Source: Micromonospora antibiotica
GTDB lineage: Bacteria > Actinomycetota > Actinomycetes > Mycobacteriales > Micromonosporaceae
Assembly (NCBI RefSeq): GCF_017599305.1
Contig: NZ_JAGFWR010000034.1
Coordinates: forward strand, 1-64,000
Direction of reading: 5' to 3'
Length of the DNA stretch: 64,000 nucleotides
A program made the position numbers and the translations under genes. The notes under the pieces are model-generated. The model saw nothing but the letters and a program-made list of their open reading frames with translations, was not told where the DNA came from and did not search any database. Positions 42,538 to 50,524 of the stretch are shown piece by piece. Within the stretch, counting starts at the first letter, position 1, and each line of letters opens with the position of its first letter.

Positions 42538-42685
42538 TGAAACGTAGCCCTGTCGGCGGCCGGGGCAGCTGGCACGACCAGTGGGCGAGGGGACGCCGCC
42601 AGGGTAGCGCTACGTCGTCCAAGTCCATTGGCCGGCCCGCCACCGACTGCCCGGCCCAACGCCGCGAACGTTCATGGTCATGCCA

Positions 42686-43297
42686 CTAGCTGATAACCCA
42701 CTTCGCGTAGTCGCCCGCCCCACTCGGAGGCGAGGATGGCGACGAAGAGGGAGAAGGTGCAGGGCTTCCACCCGCATTCAGGCACGACATCAGGACGACG
42801 ATCGTCCCCGGTGCCGGGTTATTCCCGTAAATAGAGAGACACCAACCGCCTGACAGACCGCTCAGCAATCTGCCACCATTGGTGAGAGTCCACTGTTGGT
42901 TGGTGGAGCCGCAGGTCCAGTCGAGCACGGAGGTTCCGTCGGCGGTCACGCCATTCAGGACATCGACACATCGGCTCGGATCGGCTTGGGAGGAAAGGCT
43001 GCCAGCGTTCCCAGCACTGAAAGCCCAGCTCATAGGCTTCCCACCTTGGGCGCATGGCATGACGACCAGCGGTGCGCCATCGAACATGTTGCCGTTGTAG
43101 AGCGTCAGACACAATCCGGAGTCTGGATTCTTGAGCTGATAGTAGTTAGCGTTGACACCCGCCTGTGTGCCATTTCGATCGGACGCTTCCAGCTGCGCCG
43201 TCGCGCCGGCGGCCGGCCACACCAGAAGACTCAGCGCGAGAAGGACGGCTCCGAATCCTGCCGTGAGGGCACGACGATCACGATGGAGATGATTCAT
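42686..43297 (-). CDS. Secreted ricin-type lectin, possibly 3'-truncated
   Basis: A 203-aa exported protein. Residues 1-34 are a signal peptide (LTAGFGAVLLALSLLVWPAAGATA). A ricin B-type beta-trefoil covers about 50-170 with the repeated Q-x-W-like motifs (MSWAFS, QQWTLTNGGRLL) and disulfide cysteines. Then comes a Ser/Pro linker (SPAPSPSSSPSSPPSG) and only ten more residues (AGDYAKWVIS). Such linkers normally lead to an enzyme domain, so the gene may have lost its 3' part. ATG 43297 is chosen; ATG 43309 is equally possible. Codon use is less GC-biased than in neighbours, suggesting recent arrival. Confidence 0.75.
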   Translation of the reverse strand: MNHLHRDRRALTAGFGAVLLALSLLVWPAAGATAQLEASDRNGTQAGVNANYYQLKNPDSGLCLTLYNGNMFDGAPLVVMPCAQGGKPMSWAFSAGNAGSLSSQADPSRCVDVLNGVTADGTSVLDWTCGSTNQQWTLTNGGRLLSGLSGGWCLSIYGNNPAPGTIVVLMSCLNAGGSPAPSPSSSPSSPPSGAGDYAKWVIS

Positions 43298-43729
43298 GCG
43301 TTGATCCATTCGTAGATGTGAATGCCACTCACGAGTATCCGGAAGCGGGAAGGAGATTGCAATAGCCGCTCGACCATTGCATCGATCACCGCCTCTCCCC
43401 CTGATCGCCCAGCGATCTTTCCGAGACGCGGGCACCAGGCCACCGGCTCCGCGAGTACCGAACTCCTTGTGACCGATCAGGTGGTCGGCGGATTCGGTGA
43501 TCTCAAGCGTGGGAATGCCGGTTTGCGGCAGGAAAACGCGGTGTTGCGGGCGGAGAACAGCGACCGGTACTGGGCGGCGCGGAGCGGCAAGAAGACAGTG
43601 CAAGCGTCGACACAGGTCAACCTGCGCCTGAACCGATGGCGTTCGGCACCTGCTCAACGACCCGGATCGTCACCAGTCGACAGGTTCAGGCCGCATCCCG
43701 CGGCGGGGCTTCCCACAATTGGGCGAGGG
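43298..43729. other. Region without a supported gene
   Basis: About 430 bases of lower GC. Plus-strand frame near 43500-43570 reads LKRGNAGLRQENAVLRAEN, which faintly resembles the C-terminal helix of IS3-type OrfA proteins, but no start, partner or terminal repeats are visible. Treated as non-coding or relic. Confidence 0.4.
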
Positions 43730-44094
43730 TCAGCGACCCACGCGGATGCGGTCGGCAGCGTACAGCTCTCGGGAGCCGTCGGCGCGGAAGATCACGATGA
43801 CCGGTATGCCCTCACCCATCTTCCAGCTCGCGTCGCTCGGCGGGGGTAGGCATCCGGGCGGTAGCGGTGTCGCCCTTGAGGAGAGTCACCGTCTCGGTCG
43901 GCTCGATAGCGCGGACGAACGTGCCGCGCGGTGGTTCCACGATGACGAGCCCTTCCGAACGGAGCAGTGCCACCGCTTGTCAGACGATGGTGCGACTCAG
44001 CCCATGCTCCTGAGCCAACCGCAGCTCGCTGGGCAGTGAGCCCCCCACCGAACCGACCCGCAACGACCCCAGGGGCCGGATGGCCGAGCGGGAG
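43730..44094 (-). pseudogene. GntR-family regulator, degraded (copy 2)
   Basis: The minus-strand reading gives a clear GntR winged helix: GSVGGSLPSELRLAQEHGLSRTIV, then a TGA stop, then QAVALLRSEGLVIVEPPRGTFVRA. The stop replaces the CGA (Arg) expected in the TVRQA motif, at plus 43980-43982. After about 25 more codons the frame shifts near 43817, and the end reads EGIPVIVIFRADGSRELYAADRI in another frame. So one nonsense and one frameshift mutation are both needed to explain it. The start is not identifiable. Confidence 0.75.
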
Positions 44095-44100
44095 GGCTGC

Positions 44101-44300
44101 CTACTCGGCGACGAAGACGCCCACGCCAGGCAGAGTCCCGGTCATGCCCTTGATCCGTAGCACCTGCATGACGCGGATTCAGTAACGCGATAGTGCTCGA
44201 TCAGCTCTCGGCGGCCGGGCAGCTTGGAGCCCGGCGGGAACTCGCCGGACTTGATGCGTCCGGCGAGGTCGTCGGCGATCTGCTCGTAGGTGCCTGGTGG
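44101..44300 (-). pseudogene. Short GntR-family regulator, frameshifted (copy 1)
   Basis: It reads PPGTYEQIADDLAGRIKSGE, then FPPGSKLPGRRELIEHYRVTES, and after a one-base loss near 44171 continues VMQVLRIKGMTGTLPGVG with the end VFVAE stop at 44101. Restoring GCG GTC ATG in place of GCGTCATG gives a single short wHTH protein of about 67 aa, the size of single-domain actinobacterial GntR proteins. No start codon is left: the expected ATG position reads ATAG, whose TAG is the stop of the HD gene. It is therefore probably inactive. Confidence 0.75.
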
Positions 44301-44328
44301 CTATGCCGGTGGTGGGCGAGGGGTGAGC
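44289..44328. repeat. 40-bp direct repeat, copy 2
   Basis: Spans the junction of the HD gene 3' end and the GntR copy-1 remnant; 37/40 identical to 42366-42405. Confidence 0.85.
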
Positions 44329-44882
44329 CAGGCGAGGGGTTGTCCGGTGAGGGCGGCTTCCGCCAGGCGGTGGGCACTGGCGGTCTTCAGCGCCGCGCGT
44401 GAGCTGTCGATCCAGCGTTGGACGTTGTCGATGCCCTGGTGGCGGTATTCGACTGCTTGGACGAGGCATTCGAGTTTGTCGGCGTCGCGGGCGACGACGG
44501 CCTCCGGCGTCTCGCCCGCTTCGTATTCTGCGACAGCGGCGCTGATGAGGTCGGCGACAACCGGCGGGCAGGCGGCGACCTGGTCGGCGGTGACCATGGT
44601 GTTGGGTGCGGCGGTGAGGTAGCGCCTGGCGATGTGCGGGATGTCGGTGATCCGGGTTTCCTGGGTGTCGTGCAGGACGCACAGCATCGACACCCGGGCC
44701 GGGTCGGCACCTTCCATGGCGGCGAGCATCATCCCGATCAGCGCAGTCCGGAACGAGTGGTCGGCGATGGACTCGGGGTGCTTGATGCCGGCGAACCACC
44801 AGCCGGTACGGGCGGCGCGTTTGAGTACGCCAGCCTCGAAGATGAAGCTCATGGCTCCGGCGGCGTCGTGATCGTCGTTCAT
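44301..44882 (-). CDS. HD-domain hydrolase (YfbR/HDDC2-like)
   Basis: A 193-aa metal-dependent phosphohydrolase. The HD signature is intact: GIKHPESIADHSFRTALIGMML (first His), VLHDTQETRITDIP (His-Asp pair) and ARDADKLECLVQAVEY (last Asp). Members hydrolyse deoxynucleoside monophosphates or similar phosphate esters. ATG 44882 overlaps the stop of the XRE gene (ATGA) and its 3' end adjoins the GntR remnant, so it was part of an XRE-HD-GntR transcript. The C-terminal LTPRPPPA is encoded inside the 40-bp direct repeat. Confidence 0.85.
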   Translation of the reverse strand: MNDDHDAAGAMSFIFEAGVLKRAARTGWWFAGIKHPESIADHSFRTALIGMMLAAMEGADPARVSMLCVLHDTQETRITDIPHIARRYLTAAPNTMVTADQVAACPPVVADLISAAVAEYEAGETPEAVVARDADKLECLVQAVEYRHQGIDNVQRWIDSSRAALKTASAHRLAEAALTGQPLAWLTPRPPPA

Positions 44883-46006
44883 CTGCCCGTCCCTGTGCCG
44901 GTGACTCCGTCTGCTCGCAGGCTGTAGACGATAGAGGTTAGTTCCTGCCGGGACTGTGGAGAGATTCGGTCGCTGTCCAGGAGCCGGGTACTGCGTCTGA
45001 GGAGCGCGCGGCCCTCGGCGGGGTTGTCGAGGGTGAGGCCGCGTCGTACGGCGAGCAGAGCCCAGATGTTGTGAACGTTGAGGTCAACGAAGGGGTGCGT
45101 GGGGTCGAGGCGCTGGACCAGGTGTCTGAGGAGAACCGAGCCGCGCCAGTCGGCAAGCGGTGCGGGCATGAAGGAGTCGTCGTGCTGGCGGTAGGGGATT
45201 TCGCCTACCCAGTAGGCCGAGTAGTTGAGGGCTGCCCGCTCGCAGGCGTCGTCCGGATGCGCACGGGCAAGGAAGTCCCGCAGAGGTTCCGGGTCGCCTT
45301 GGTTGGCAAGGGAGGTGACTACCGAACGGGCATCAGGCCAGAGCGGTGACCAACTGCGGGGCGTGATCGCCTTGCGGGCACGGGTGGTGGTCTGGGCGAG
45401 CCATCCGGCCGCCGCCCTGGTGGGGTCCATGCCCGCGAGAAAACAGGCTTGCCGATGCAGCAGAACGCTCGGATCACCTCCGGAGGCCGCGCGTTCGGCC
45501 AGTACGTGAAGCCGGGTGAAGAAGGTGCATTGCTCGTCGGCGGGCAGGATCGGACCCGACGCCACCGGTCCTCGCCGGGCATGGGCGATGGGTAGCCCTC
45601 TGGCGAAGGTCGGTGCCTGCCCGAGAACGGCCCAGAGGATCAGGTCGGTCAGGCGGTGGGTGAGCACGGACCAGCCGAGTGGCTGTTCGGCGATGTCGCA
45701 CCGGTCCACCTGCTCGTCGAGGATTGCGGCGAGGATGGAGTCTGCCTCGGCGGCGTCGTCGAGTGCGGCGAGCAGGGTCACGTTTGCTCCGAGCCGACCG
45801 AGCGTGCGCCGGACGATGATCGCCTGTCCGAGCGGCACCGCCGTGAATGGTCGGCGTCCGGACTCCCAACTCTGCACGGTCGCACGGTCGACGCCCAGGT
45901 CAGCGGCGAGTTGTTCCTGTGTGCGGGGGATGGACTCCCGGATCAGCTTGATCAGGTAGCCAGTCACCTCGCCTCGCTGTGGTGCCAATCGTCTACGACC
46001 TGCCAT
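44879..46006 (-). CDS. XRE-family regulator with helical C-terminal region
   Basis: A 375-aa protein. The N-terminal HTH is at about 15-70 (GYLIKLIRESIPRTQEQLAADLGVDRATVQSWESGRRPF). The remaining 300 residues are helical and TPR-like (RRTLGRLGANVTLLAALDDAAEADS, CERAALNYSAYWVGEI, LLRRSTRLLDSDRI), a layout seen in many Streptomyces-type regulators. The ligand is unknown. ATG 46006 follows TAGGGATC. It heads the minus-strand group with the HD gene. Confidence 0.82.
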   Translation of the reverse strand: MAGRRRLAPQRGEVTGYLIKLIRESIPRTQEQLAADLGVDRATVQSWESGRRPFTAVPLGQAIIVRRTLGRLGANVTLLAALDDAAEADSILAAILDEQVDRCDIAEQPLGWSVLTHRLTDLILWAVLGQAPTFARGLPIAHARRGPVASGPILPADEQCTFFTRLHVLAERAASGGDPSVLLHRQACFLAGMDPTRAAAGWLAQTTTRARKAITPRSWSPLWPDARSVVTSLANQGDPEPLRDFLARAHPDDACERAALNYSAYWVGEIPYRQHDDSFMPAPLADWRGSVLLRHLVQRLDPTHPFVDLNVHNIWALLAVRRGLTLDNPAEGRALLRRSTRLLDSDRISPQSRQELTSIVYSLRADGVTGTGTGR

Positions 46007-46409
46007 GCGTGATCCCTACGTTGACCAGTGGTCGACGTTTCCGCCCTGAACAACCGCTGCGGCCGATGTGTGAACTGCTCACTGGTACTGCGGGTGAGTC
46101 CTATCGCCGCCACCGTGATCGTAGCGTCGCAGTTACCGAACGTTCCAGATCCGATCCCGTGGCTCGGAGTCGGACATGGGTGCCGCCCGACGGAGGGGAC
46201 CAGTAATGCGGGACAGGACGCCACCGGTACGACGAGTTTCCTACGACCAGTACCTGATCGCCGTAAACGATGACCTTGGCACGGCGACACCGCCCGGCAT
46301 GGCCATGGCGCAAACGGAAGTGGCTGTGCCGATGCGGGGTCGATCTGCCCTGCCGGAACCGACATCGCATTCCGATCAACCGCAGGCACTGGCCAACTAT
46401 GGAGGAGCA
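46007..46409. other. Divergent promoter region with possible small ORFs
   Basis: About 400 bases between the divergent XRE gene and 46410. It is less GC-biased than genes. A plus-strand frame from ATG 46206 (GGAGGGG upstream) stays open into the 46410 gene and would add 68 residues of unusual composition; I prefer the short start. A small Cys-rich ORF is listed at 46270. Confidence 0.5.
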
Positions 46410-46413
46410 ATGA
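46270..46413 (+). CDS. Possible 47-aa Cys-rich basic peptide
   Basis: Starts at ATG 46270 right after an in-frame TAA and ends overlapping the next gene (ATGA at 46410). Sequence is Arg/Trp-rich with CRCGVDLPC. The 4-bp coupling and the cysteine motif argue for it; the lack of a ribosome site argues against. Function is unknown. Confidence 0.35.
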   Translation: MTLARRHRPAWPWRKRKWLCRCGVDLPCRNRHRIPINRRHWPTMEEQ

Positions 46414-46685
46414 CCAGCCATGGCCCGGTGCTGCCGATCTGGAGTTGCGGCGGATGCGGCCGGCCCTGGCCGTGTCCGACCCGCCGTCAGGAGCTCCGCG
46501 GCGAGTACGCCAATGCGCCGGTGTCACTGGCCCTCTACCTCGGGGCCAGCTTCGTCCAGGCGGCCGAGGACATGCCCTGGGCACCTGCCGGCCCCCTGCA
46601 TCGCCGCTTCATCGGCTGGACCAGGCCGCCGCGAGAAGGACAACAGCGACGTACAGCGCCCGCGCCGGCTGAACCCGACCGGTAG
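46410..46685 (+). CDS. Conserved small actinobacterial protein
   Basis: A 91-aa soluble protein of unknown role. It begins SHGPVLPIWSCGGCGRPWPC: the two cysteine pairs and tryptophans recall a small zinc knuckle. The middle, ANAPVSLALYLGASFVQAAEDMPW followed by LHRRFIGW, is a conserved pattern in short actinobacterial proteins that lie near XRE regulators. ATG 46410 has GGAGGA at 46401-46406. It is the first well-supported gene of the small-ORF chain leading to 47012. Confidence 0.7.
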   Translation: MTSHGPVLPIWSCGGCGRPWPCPTRRQELRGEYANAPVSLALYLGASFVQAAEDMPWAPAGPLHRRFIGWTRPPREGQQRRTAPAPAEPDR

Positions 46686-46779
46686 GCGCGCCACCGGGCG
46701 GGATGACCTCGGACAAAACCCGATCCGACCCGCCTGCCGACAGTTCACACCCGAAATAGACCCCACGTAGGAGCGACCC

Positions 46780-46872
46780 ATGCAGCACGAGTCTGTCGTC
46801 GACACCCGGTCCCATCACCACACTCCGGCAGATGGTCCCGCTACCGGTCCCGCAGAGCGGGGGCACTCATGA
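46780..46872 (+). CDS. 30-aa micro-ORF
   Basis: ATG 46780 follows TAGGAGCG at good spacing; the peptide is His/Pro/Ala-rich (HESVVDTRSHHHTPADG). Its TGA overlaps the next start (ATGA). It may be a translated leader that couples ribosomes into the downstream genes rather than a functional peptide. Confidence 0.5.
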   Translation: MQHESVVDTRSHHHTPADGPATGPAERGHS

Positions 46873-47015
46873 TTCCCGGTCTGCTGTCGGTCCTGTTCGG
46901 GGGGTTGGTGCCGGGCTTCCTGCTCGGGCTGCTCGCGTTCCGGGTCAAGTCCCGGTGGTGTCCCCGCTGCGGCGAGGCCACCCACACGATGCCGGTGCCG
47001 GGGCACGACCGGTGA
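46869..47015 (+). CDS. 48-aa membrane peptide with CxxC zinc-ribbon tail
   Basis: The peptide has one membrane helix at about 4-25 (GLLSVLFGGLVPGFLLGLLAF), a positively charged anchor RVKSRW and then CPRCGEATHTM, half of a zinc ribbon. It overlaps the upstream micro-ORF by 4 bp and the XRE gene by 4 bp (GTGA). Tiny membrane proteins of this type are often missed. Its 3' part is repeated at 50525-50601. The role is unknown; anchoring or signalling to the coupled regulator is a guess. Confidence 0.65.
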   Translation: MIPGLLSVLFGGLVPGFLLGLLAFRVKSRWCPRCGEATHTMPVPGHDR

Positions 47016-47032
47016 GCGGCCCCGGCCGGCAG
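46952..47032. repeat. Dispersed repeat, copy 1 (about 80 bp)
   Basis: Covers the CPRCG end of the 48-aa ORF and the start of the XRE gene; matches 50525-50601 with a few substitutions and a 4-nt gap in copy 2. Confidence 0.8.
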
Positions 47033-48223
47033 CGCACCGAGCCGGCGATCGGACGGCGAATGGCAGAGCTACGGGCCCGCCGGGGCATGAGCCAGCAGGT
47101 CTTCGCCGACCGGATCGGCAAGTCCAAGAGCTGGGTCGACAAGGTCGAACGGGGGGTGCGTACCCTCGATCGGCTCTCCGTCATCGACACCGTGGCCGGT
47201 GCGCTCGGCGTCGCGCCGCAACTGTTGCTCGCCGGGCGGACCGCGCCGGCACCGGTCACCGACGTCGGTGCCGCCGTGGAACGGGTCCGGGCGGCGCTGG
47301 CCCGGCACGACCCCCCGGCGTCCGTCCCGGCCGGTCCCCTGCTGCGGCAGCTCGACGAACAGGCCGGATACGCCTGGGCGGCGTACCGCAACGGGCAGCA
47401 CCCGCAGGTGCTGCGGATGCTGCCCGACCTGCTCGCCGACAGCCGACACGCCGGCCACACCGGCCCGGTGGACCCGCCCGTCCTCGACCTGCTGGTGCGG
47501 GTGCACCGGCTCACCGCCCAGACGCTGGTCAAGCTCGGCGACGCCCACCTGGCCTGGCTGGCCGCCGACCGGGCCATGATGACCGCCACCCGTGGCGACC
47601 CGGTGCGAATCGGCCGGGCGGCGGTGACCCTCGCGCAGGTGCTCCGTGCGCTGCGGCGGGGCCGGCTGGCCAGGACCGCCGCCCTCACCGCCGTACGCCA
47701 GCTGGACCCGGCGGCGGCGCAGCGCGACCCGCCGGCGCTGGCCCTGACCGGGGCGCTGCTGATCGAGGCCGCCCTCGCCGCCGCCGGCTACGGCGATGCC
47801 GCCACCGCCCACGACCTGACCGAACGTGCCGCCCCGCTCGCCGCCGCCGACGAGCCGCCCGACCCGGACGGCATCACGTTCGGCCCGACCAGCGTCGCAC
47901 TCGCCCGCGCCCTGACCGCCACCCACCTCGGCGACCACCACCGGGCCGTCGACCTGCACCGCCGGGCCACCGGGCAGGACGGCTGGCGACAGCTCCCCGC
48001 CGAACACCGCGCCGCCCACCTCATCGACATCACCCGCAGCCACCTCGACCTGGGCGACCCCGACGCCGCCGGGCGGGCCCTGCTCACCGCCGACCGCACC
48101 GCCCCCGGTGAGACCCGCACCCGCCCCGCCGCCCGTGCCGCCCTGACCGCCGTGCTCCGCGCGGGCCCCACCCCGGCCGACGTCGCCCGCCTCGCCGACA
48201 CCATCGGGCTGACCCGCCCCTGA
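47012..48223 (+). CDS. XRE regulator with TPR-like C-terminal domain
   Basis: A 403-aa regulator. The HTH is at about 12-65 (IGRRMAELRARRGMSQQVFADRIGKSKSWVDKVERG). From about 100 to 390 it is a series of Ala/Arg/Leu helices in TPR-like pairs (QAGYAWAAYRNGQHPQVLRML, ALTATHLGDHHRAVDLHRRA). Such proteins are common in Micromonospora and Streptomyces and may respond to peptides or proteins bound by the TPRs. GTG 47012 is within the stop of the 48-aa ORF. Confidence 0.85.
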   Translation: MSGPGRQRTEPAIGRRMAELRARRGMSQQVFADRIGKSKSWVDKVERGVRTLDRLSVIDTVAGALGVAPQLLLAGRTAPAPVTDVGAAVERVRAALARHDPPASVPAGPLLRQLDEQAGYAWAAYRNGQHPQVLRMLPDLLADSRHAGHTGPVDPPVLDLLVRVHRLTAQTLVKLGDAHLAWLAADRAMMTATRGDPVRIGRAAVTLAQVLRALRRGRLARTAALTAVRQLDPAAAQRDPPALALTGALLIEAALAAAGYGDAATAHDLTERAAPLAAADEPPDPDGITFGPTSVALARALTATHLGDHHRAVDLHRRATGQDGWRQLPAEHRAAHLIDITRSHLDLGDPDAAGRALLTADRTAPGETRTRPAARAALTAVLRAGPTPADVARLADTIGLTRP

Positions 48224-48403
48224 CCTGTGCACCTCGTGGCCGGACCGGCCGTGGAGTGATGTCCAGGAAGCGCACCTGACCATCAGCCAGCAAACCGCCG
48301 ACGAGTTCGGACCGGTAAGCGGCTGCTACGCCCATCGCCGGCCCTGAGCCCCAGTGGTCCTCCTGACCTGGTCGATCTCCTGGGGGACAAGCACAATGAC
48401 GGC

Positions 48404-48925
48404 ATGAGTCTTGCCGCGGTCCGTGCGGATGTCGCGGTGATCGACGATCTGTTGCGGTACGTCGCCGAGCGCCCGGTCGACCTCAGCGATCCGAACGCGA
48501 TGGCCGAGATCCGGAAGGCGCAGTCGCCGGTGGAGGAAGCCGGGGTGGCGGCCGAGGCGTCCGCCGCGCTCGATGAGCTGTTGGATGCGTACGAGACCGG
48601 CGGAGCGCCGGCCCGTGAGGAGGTCCGAGACATCTTTCGGGCTTACCCGTCCTTCCGCTGGGCTGCCCACCTACCGGTGGTGTGGAATTCGGTCGGAGAG
48701 TTCCGCCGACGACTTGTCCATGTCTCCGCGATGGATCAGGGTGCCGACCCGCGCGACGAGCTGATGACGATCTGGTGGCTGTGCAACCGGGCCCGCGAGT
48801 GCGCCATCGACGTCGAACCGGTGCTCAGCGAGGTGGCGAACCTGTCATCCGACGCGGATCTCTACGGGTTCGGCTCGATGCAGATGCTGATCATGCGAGG
48901 GCTGGAGGTACACGACCTCGGCTAG
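48404..48925 (+). CDS. Hypothetical protein, 173 aa
   Basis: A soluble helical protein with no family I recognise. It is acidic and rich in Ala/Glu in the first half (AEIRKAQSPVEEAGVAAEASAAL); the second half has tryptophan-bearing helices (FRWAAHLPVVWNSVGEFRR, DELMTIWWLCNRAREC). ATG 48404 lies 180 bp after the XRE gene. Codon use is normal for the window, so it is probably real. Confidence 0.6.
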   Translation: MSLAAVRADVAVIDDLLRYVAERPVDLSDPNAMAEIRKAQSPVEEAGVAAEASAALDELLDAYETGGAPAREEVRDIFRAYPSFRWAAHLPVVWNSVGEFRRRLVHVSAMDQGADPRDELMTIWWLCNRARECAIDVEPVLSEVANLSSDADLYGFGSMQMLIMRGLEVHDLG

Positions 48926-49152
48926 CAGTCGCGGCAGGAAGCCTGTCACGATCGTGGGCAGCCTCCCCACCCAGACCACCTGCTTGAGCCGGGCCACCGC
49001 CATCGGCCTGACCCGCGCCCGGGCGCAGGAGGCGACGAGGGTCGCGGTTGTTGCCCCGCTGTTACGTCACGGTGCGGGCGCTGTGGCACGGGTGGCGCAC
49101 CGTCGACCTCGACCGGCCACCGTGGCCGGACACCGTCGACCGGGAGGTCACC

Positions 49153-49716
49153 ATGCGTTTCACCAGGACCCTGATGGCGGTCACGGCCGTGCTGGCCGTG
49201 CTGCTCACCACCGTCGGTACGGCGACCGCCGCCGACCGGCTCCGCGCCGGCGTCACCGCCGCACCCTACTGCGGGATCACCTGGGGCAGCACCGGAAAGA
49301 CCGGGGGCGACCTGAACCCGGCCCCGCTGCTGACCACCCGCACCGGCCAGCAGGACTGCTACGACCGGCTGGTCTTCGAGTTCGACGGGAACGCCGACGG
49401 CTACTCGGTCGGCTACGGCGAGGTGTTCACCGAGGGGCAGGGGTTGGCGATGTCGCCGTACACGGCCGGCGGGGCGGTGCTGCGGGTGCAGTTGCGGGAG
49501 CCGGCCGTGGGCTACCCGTACCGGGCCGGCGACCACGTGGCGGCGGTGCTCGGCTACCGCACCCTGCGCGACGTCGTCTACGGTGGCACCTTCGAGGGCT
49601 ACAGCACCTTCGCCGTCGGCGTCCGGGCGCAGTTGCCGTTCCGGGTGCTGCTGCTCGCCGGCCCCGGCACGCACAGCCGGATCGTGCTCGACGTGGCGCA
49701 CCAGTGGCAGGAGTGA
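49153..49716 (+). CDS. Secreted AMIN-like-domain protein
   Basis: A 187-aa exported protein. Residues 1-27 are a signal peptide ending GTATAADR. The mature part resembles the AMIN-like domain of actinobacterial lipoproteins: CGITWGSTGK, TGQQDCYDRLVFEFDG and GVRAQLPFRVLLLAGPGTHSRIVLDVAH, with a probable Cys-Cys disulfide. AMIN-like domains may bind cell-wall components. ATG 49153 follows GGGAGGTCACC. The gene is followed about 110 bp later by a response regulator. Confidence 0.75.
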   Translation: MRFTRTLMAVTAVLAVLLTTVGTATAADRLRAGVTAAPYCGITWGSTGKTGGDLNPAPLLTTRTGQQDCYDRLVFEFDGNADGYSVGYGEVFTEGQGLAMSPYTAGGAVLRVQLREPAVGYPYRAGDHVAAVLGYRTLRDVVYGGTFEGYSTFAVGVRAQLPFRVLLLAGPGTHSRIVLDVAHQWQE

Positions 49717-49824
49717 CCGCAACGGTGACCACCGGTCGGGCCGGGAGTCGACGTCGATCGGCTCCCGGCACCGGCCGTTGCGCCGGGTCGCGACCGGCCG
49801 CCCCGGGACTACCCTGGGAACACC

Positions 49825-50505
49825 ATGGACGGCCGGGTGCTGCTGGTCGAGGACGATGCCTCCATTCGGGAGGTCACCGCCCTCGGTCTGCGCCGGGCCG
49901 GGTTCCGGGTCAGCACCGCCGCCGACGGCCGGACCGCGCTGGCCACCTGGCGGGCCCAGCAGGTCGACCTGATCGTCCTGGACGTGCTGCTGCCCGGCCT
50001 CGACGGGTTGGAGGTCTGCCGGGCGGTCCGGCGCAGCAGCCAGCTGCCGATCCTGCTGCTCACCGACAGCACCGACCCCATCGACGTGGTGGTCGGCCTG
50101 GAGTGTGGGGCCGACGACTGCCTGCGTAAACCGTTCGACCTGGCGGAACTGGTGGCCCGGGTCCGGGCGGCGCTGCGGCGGGGGTACGCCGTGCCCACCG
50201 AACCCGTGCTGACGGTCGGGCCGCTGGAGGTCGACCCGGCCCGCTTCGTGGCCCGCCGCGACGGGCGGGAACTGCCCCTCACCGCCACCGAGTTCCGGCT
50301 GCTGACCGAGCTGGCCCGCCGGCCCGGTCAGGTGTTCACCCGGGAGGCGCTGCTGGACCGGGTGTGGCGGCACTCCCACCTCGGCGACTCCCGCCTGGTC
50401 GACGTGGCGGTGCAGCGGCTACGGGCCAAGGTCGACCACGACCCGGCCGCCTCCCGGCTGGTGCGCACCGTACGCGGGGTCGGCTACAAACTCGACGCGG
50501 CGTGA
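49825..50505 (+). CDS. OmpR/PhoB-family response regulator (orphan)
   Basis: A 226-aa regulator. The receiver has the acidic pair VEDD, the phospho-acceptor Asp in LIVLDVLLPG (about residue 52), the Thr/Ser position in LLLTDSTD and the Lys in CLRKPFD. The winged-helix effector is ATEFRLLTELARRPGQVFTREALLDRVW through RLVRTVRGVGYKL. No histidine kinase gene lies on either side, so it is an orphan in this window. Targets are unknown. Confidence 0.9.
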   Translation: MDGRVLLVEDDASIREVTALGLRRAGFRVSTAADGRTALATWRAQQVDLIVLDVLLPGLDGLEVCRAVRRSSQLPILLLTDSTDPIDVVVGLECGADDCLRKPFDLAELVARVRAALRRGYAVPTEPVLTVGPLEVDPARFVARRDGRELPLTATEFRLLTELARRPGQVFTREALLDRVWRHSHLGDSRLVDVAVQRLRAKVDHDPAASRLVRTVRGVGYKLDAA

Positions 50506-50524
50506 CCTCGCCCCTCGTGACGGA

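Larger units (their letters stand above)
42285..42685. other. Intergenic region with HD-gene 3' remnant and a strong hairpin
   Basis: About 400 bases. 42366-42405 is copy 1 of the 40-bp direct repeat and on the minus strand still encodes an LTPPPPPA stop like the end of the HD gene at 44301. 42495-42537 holds a 17-bp perfect inverted repeat (GCGATGTGGCGGTATCC) with a 9-nt loop. No intact gene. Confidence 0.6.

Noticed and set aside
43480..43660. Insertion sequence remnant (IS3 OrfA-like helix)
   Set aside because: Only a short heptad-like stretch; no terminal inverted repeats, target duplication or OrfB.
42285..46006. Prophage or integrative element with att sites
   Set aside because: The 40-bp repeats are coding-derived and not tRNA-associated; no integrase, excisionase or transfer gene is present.
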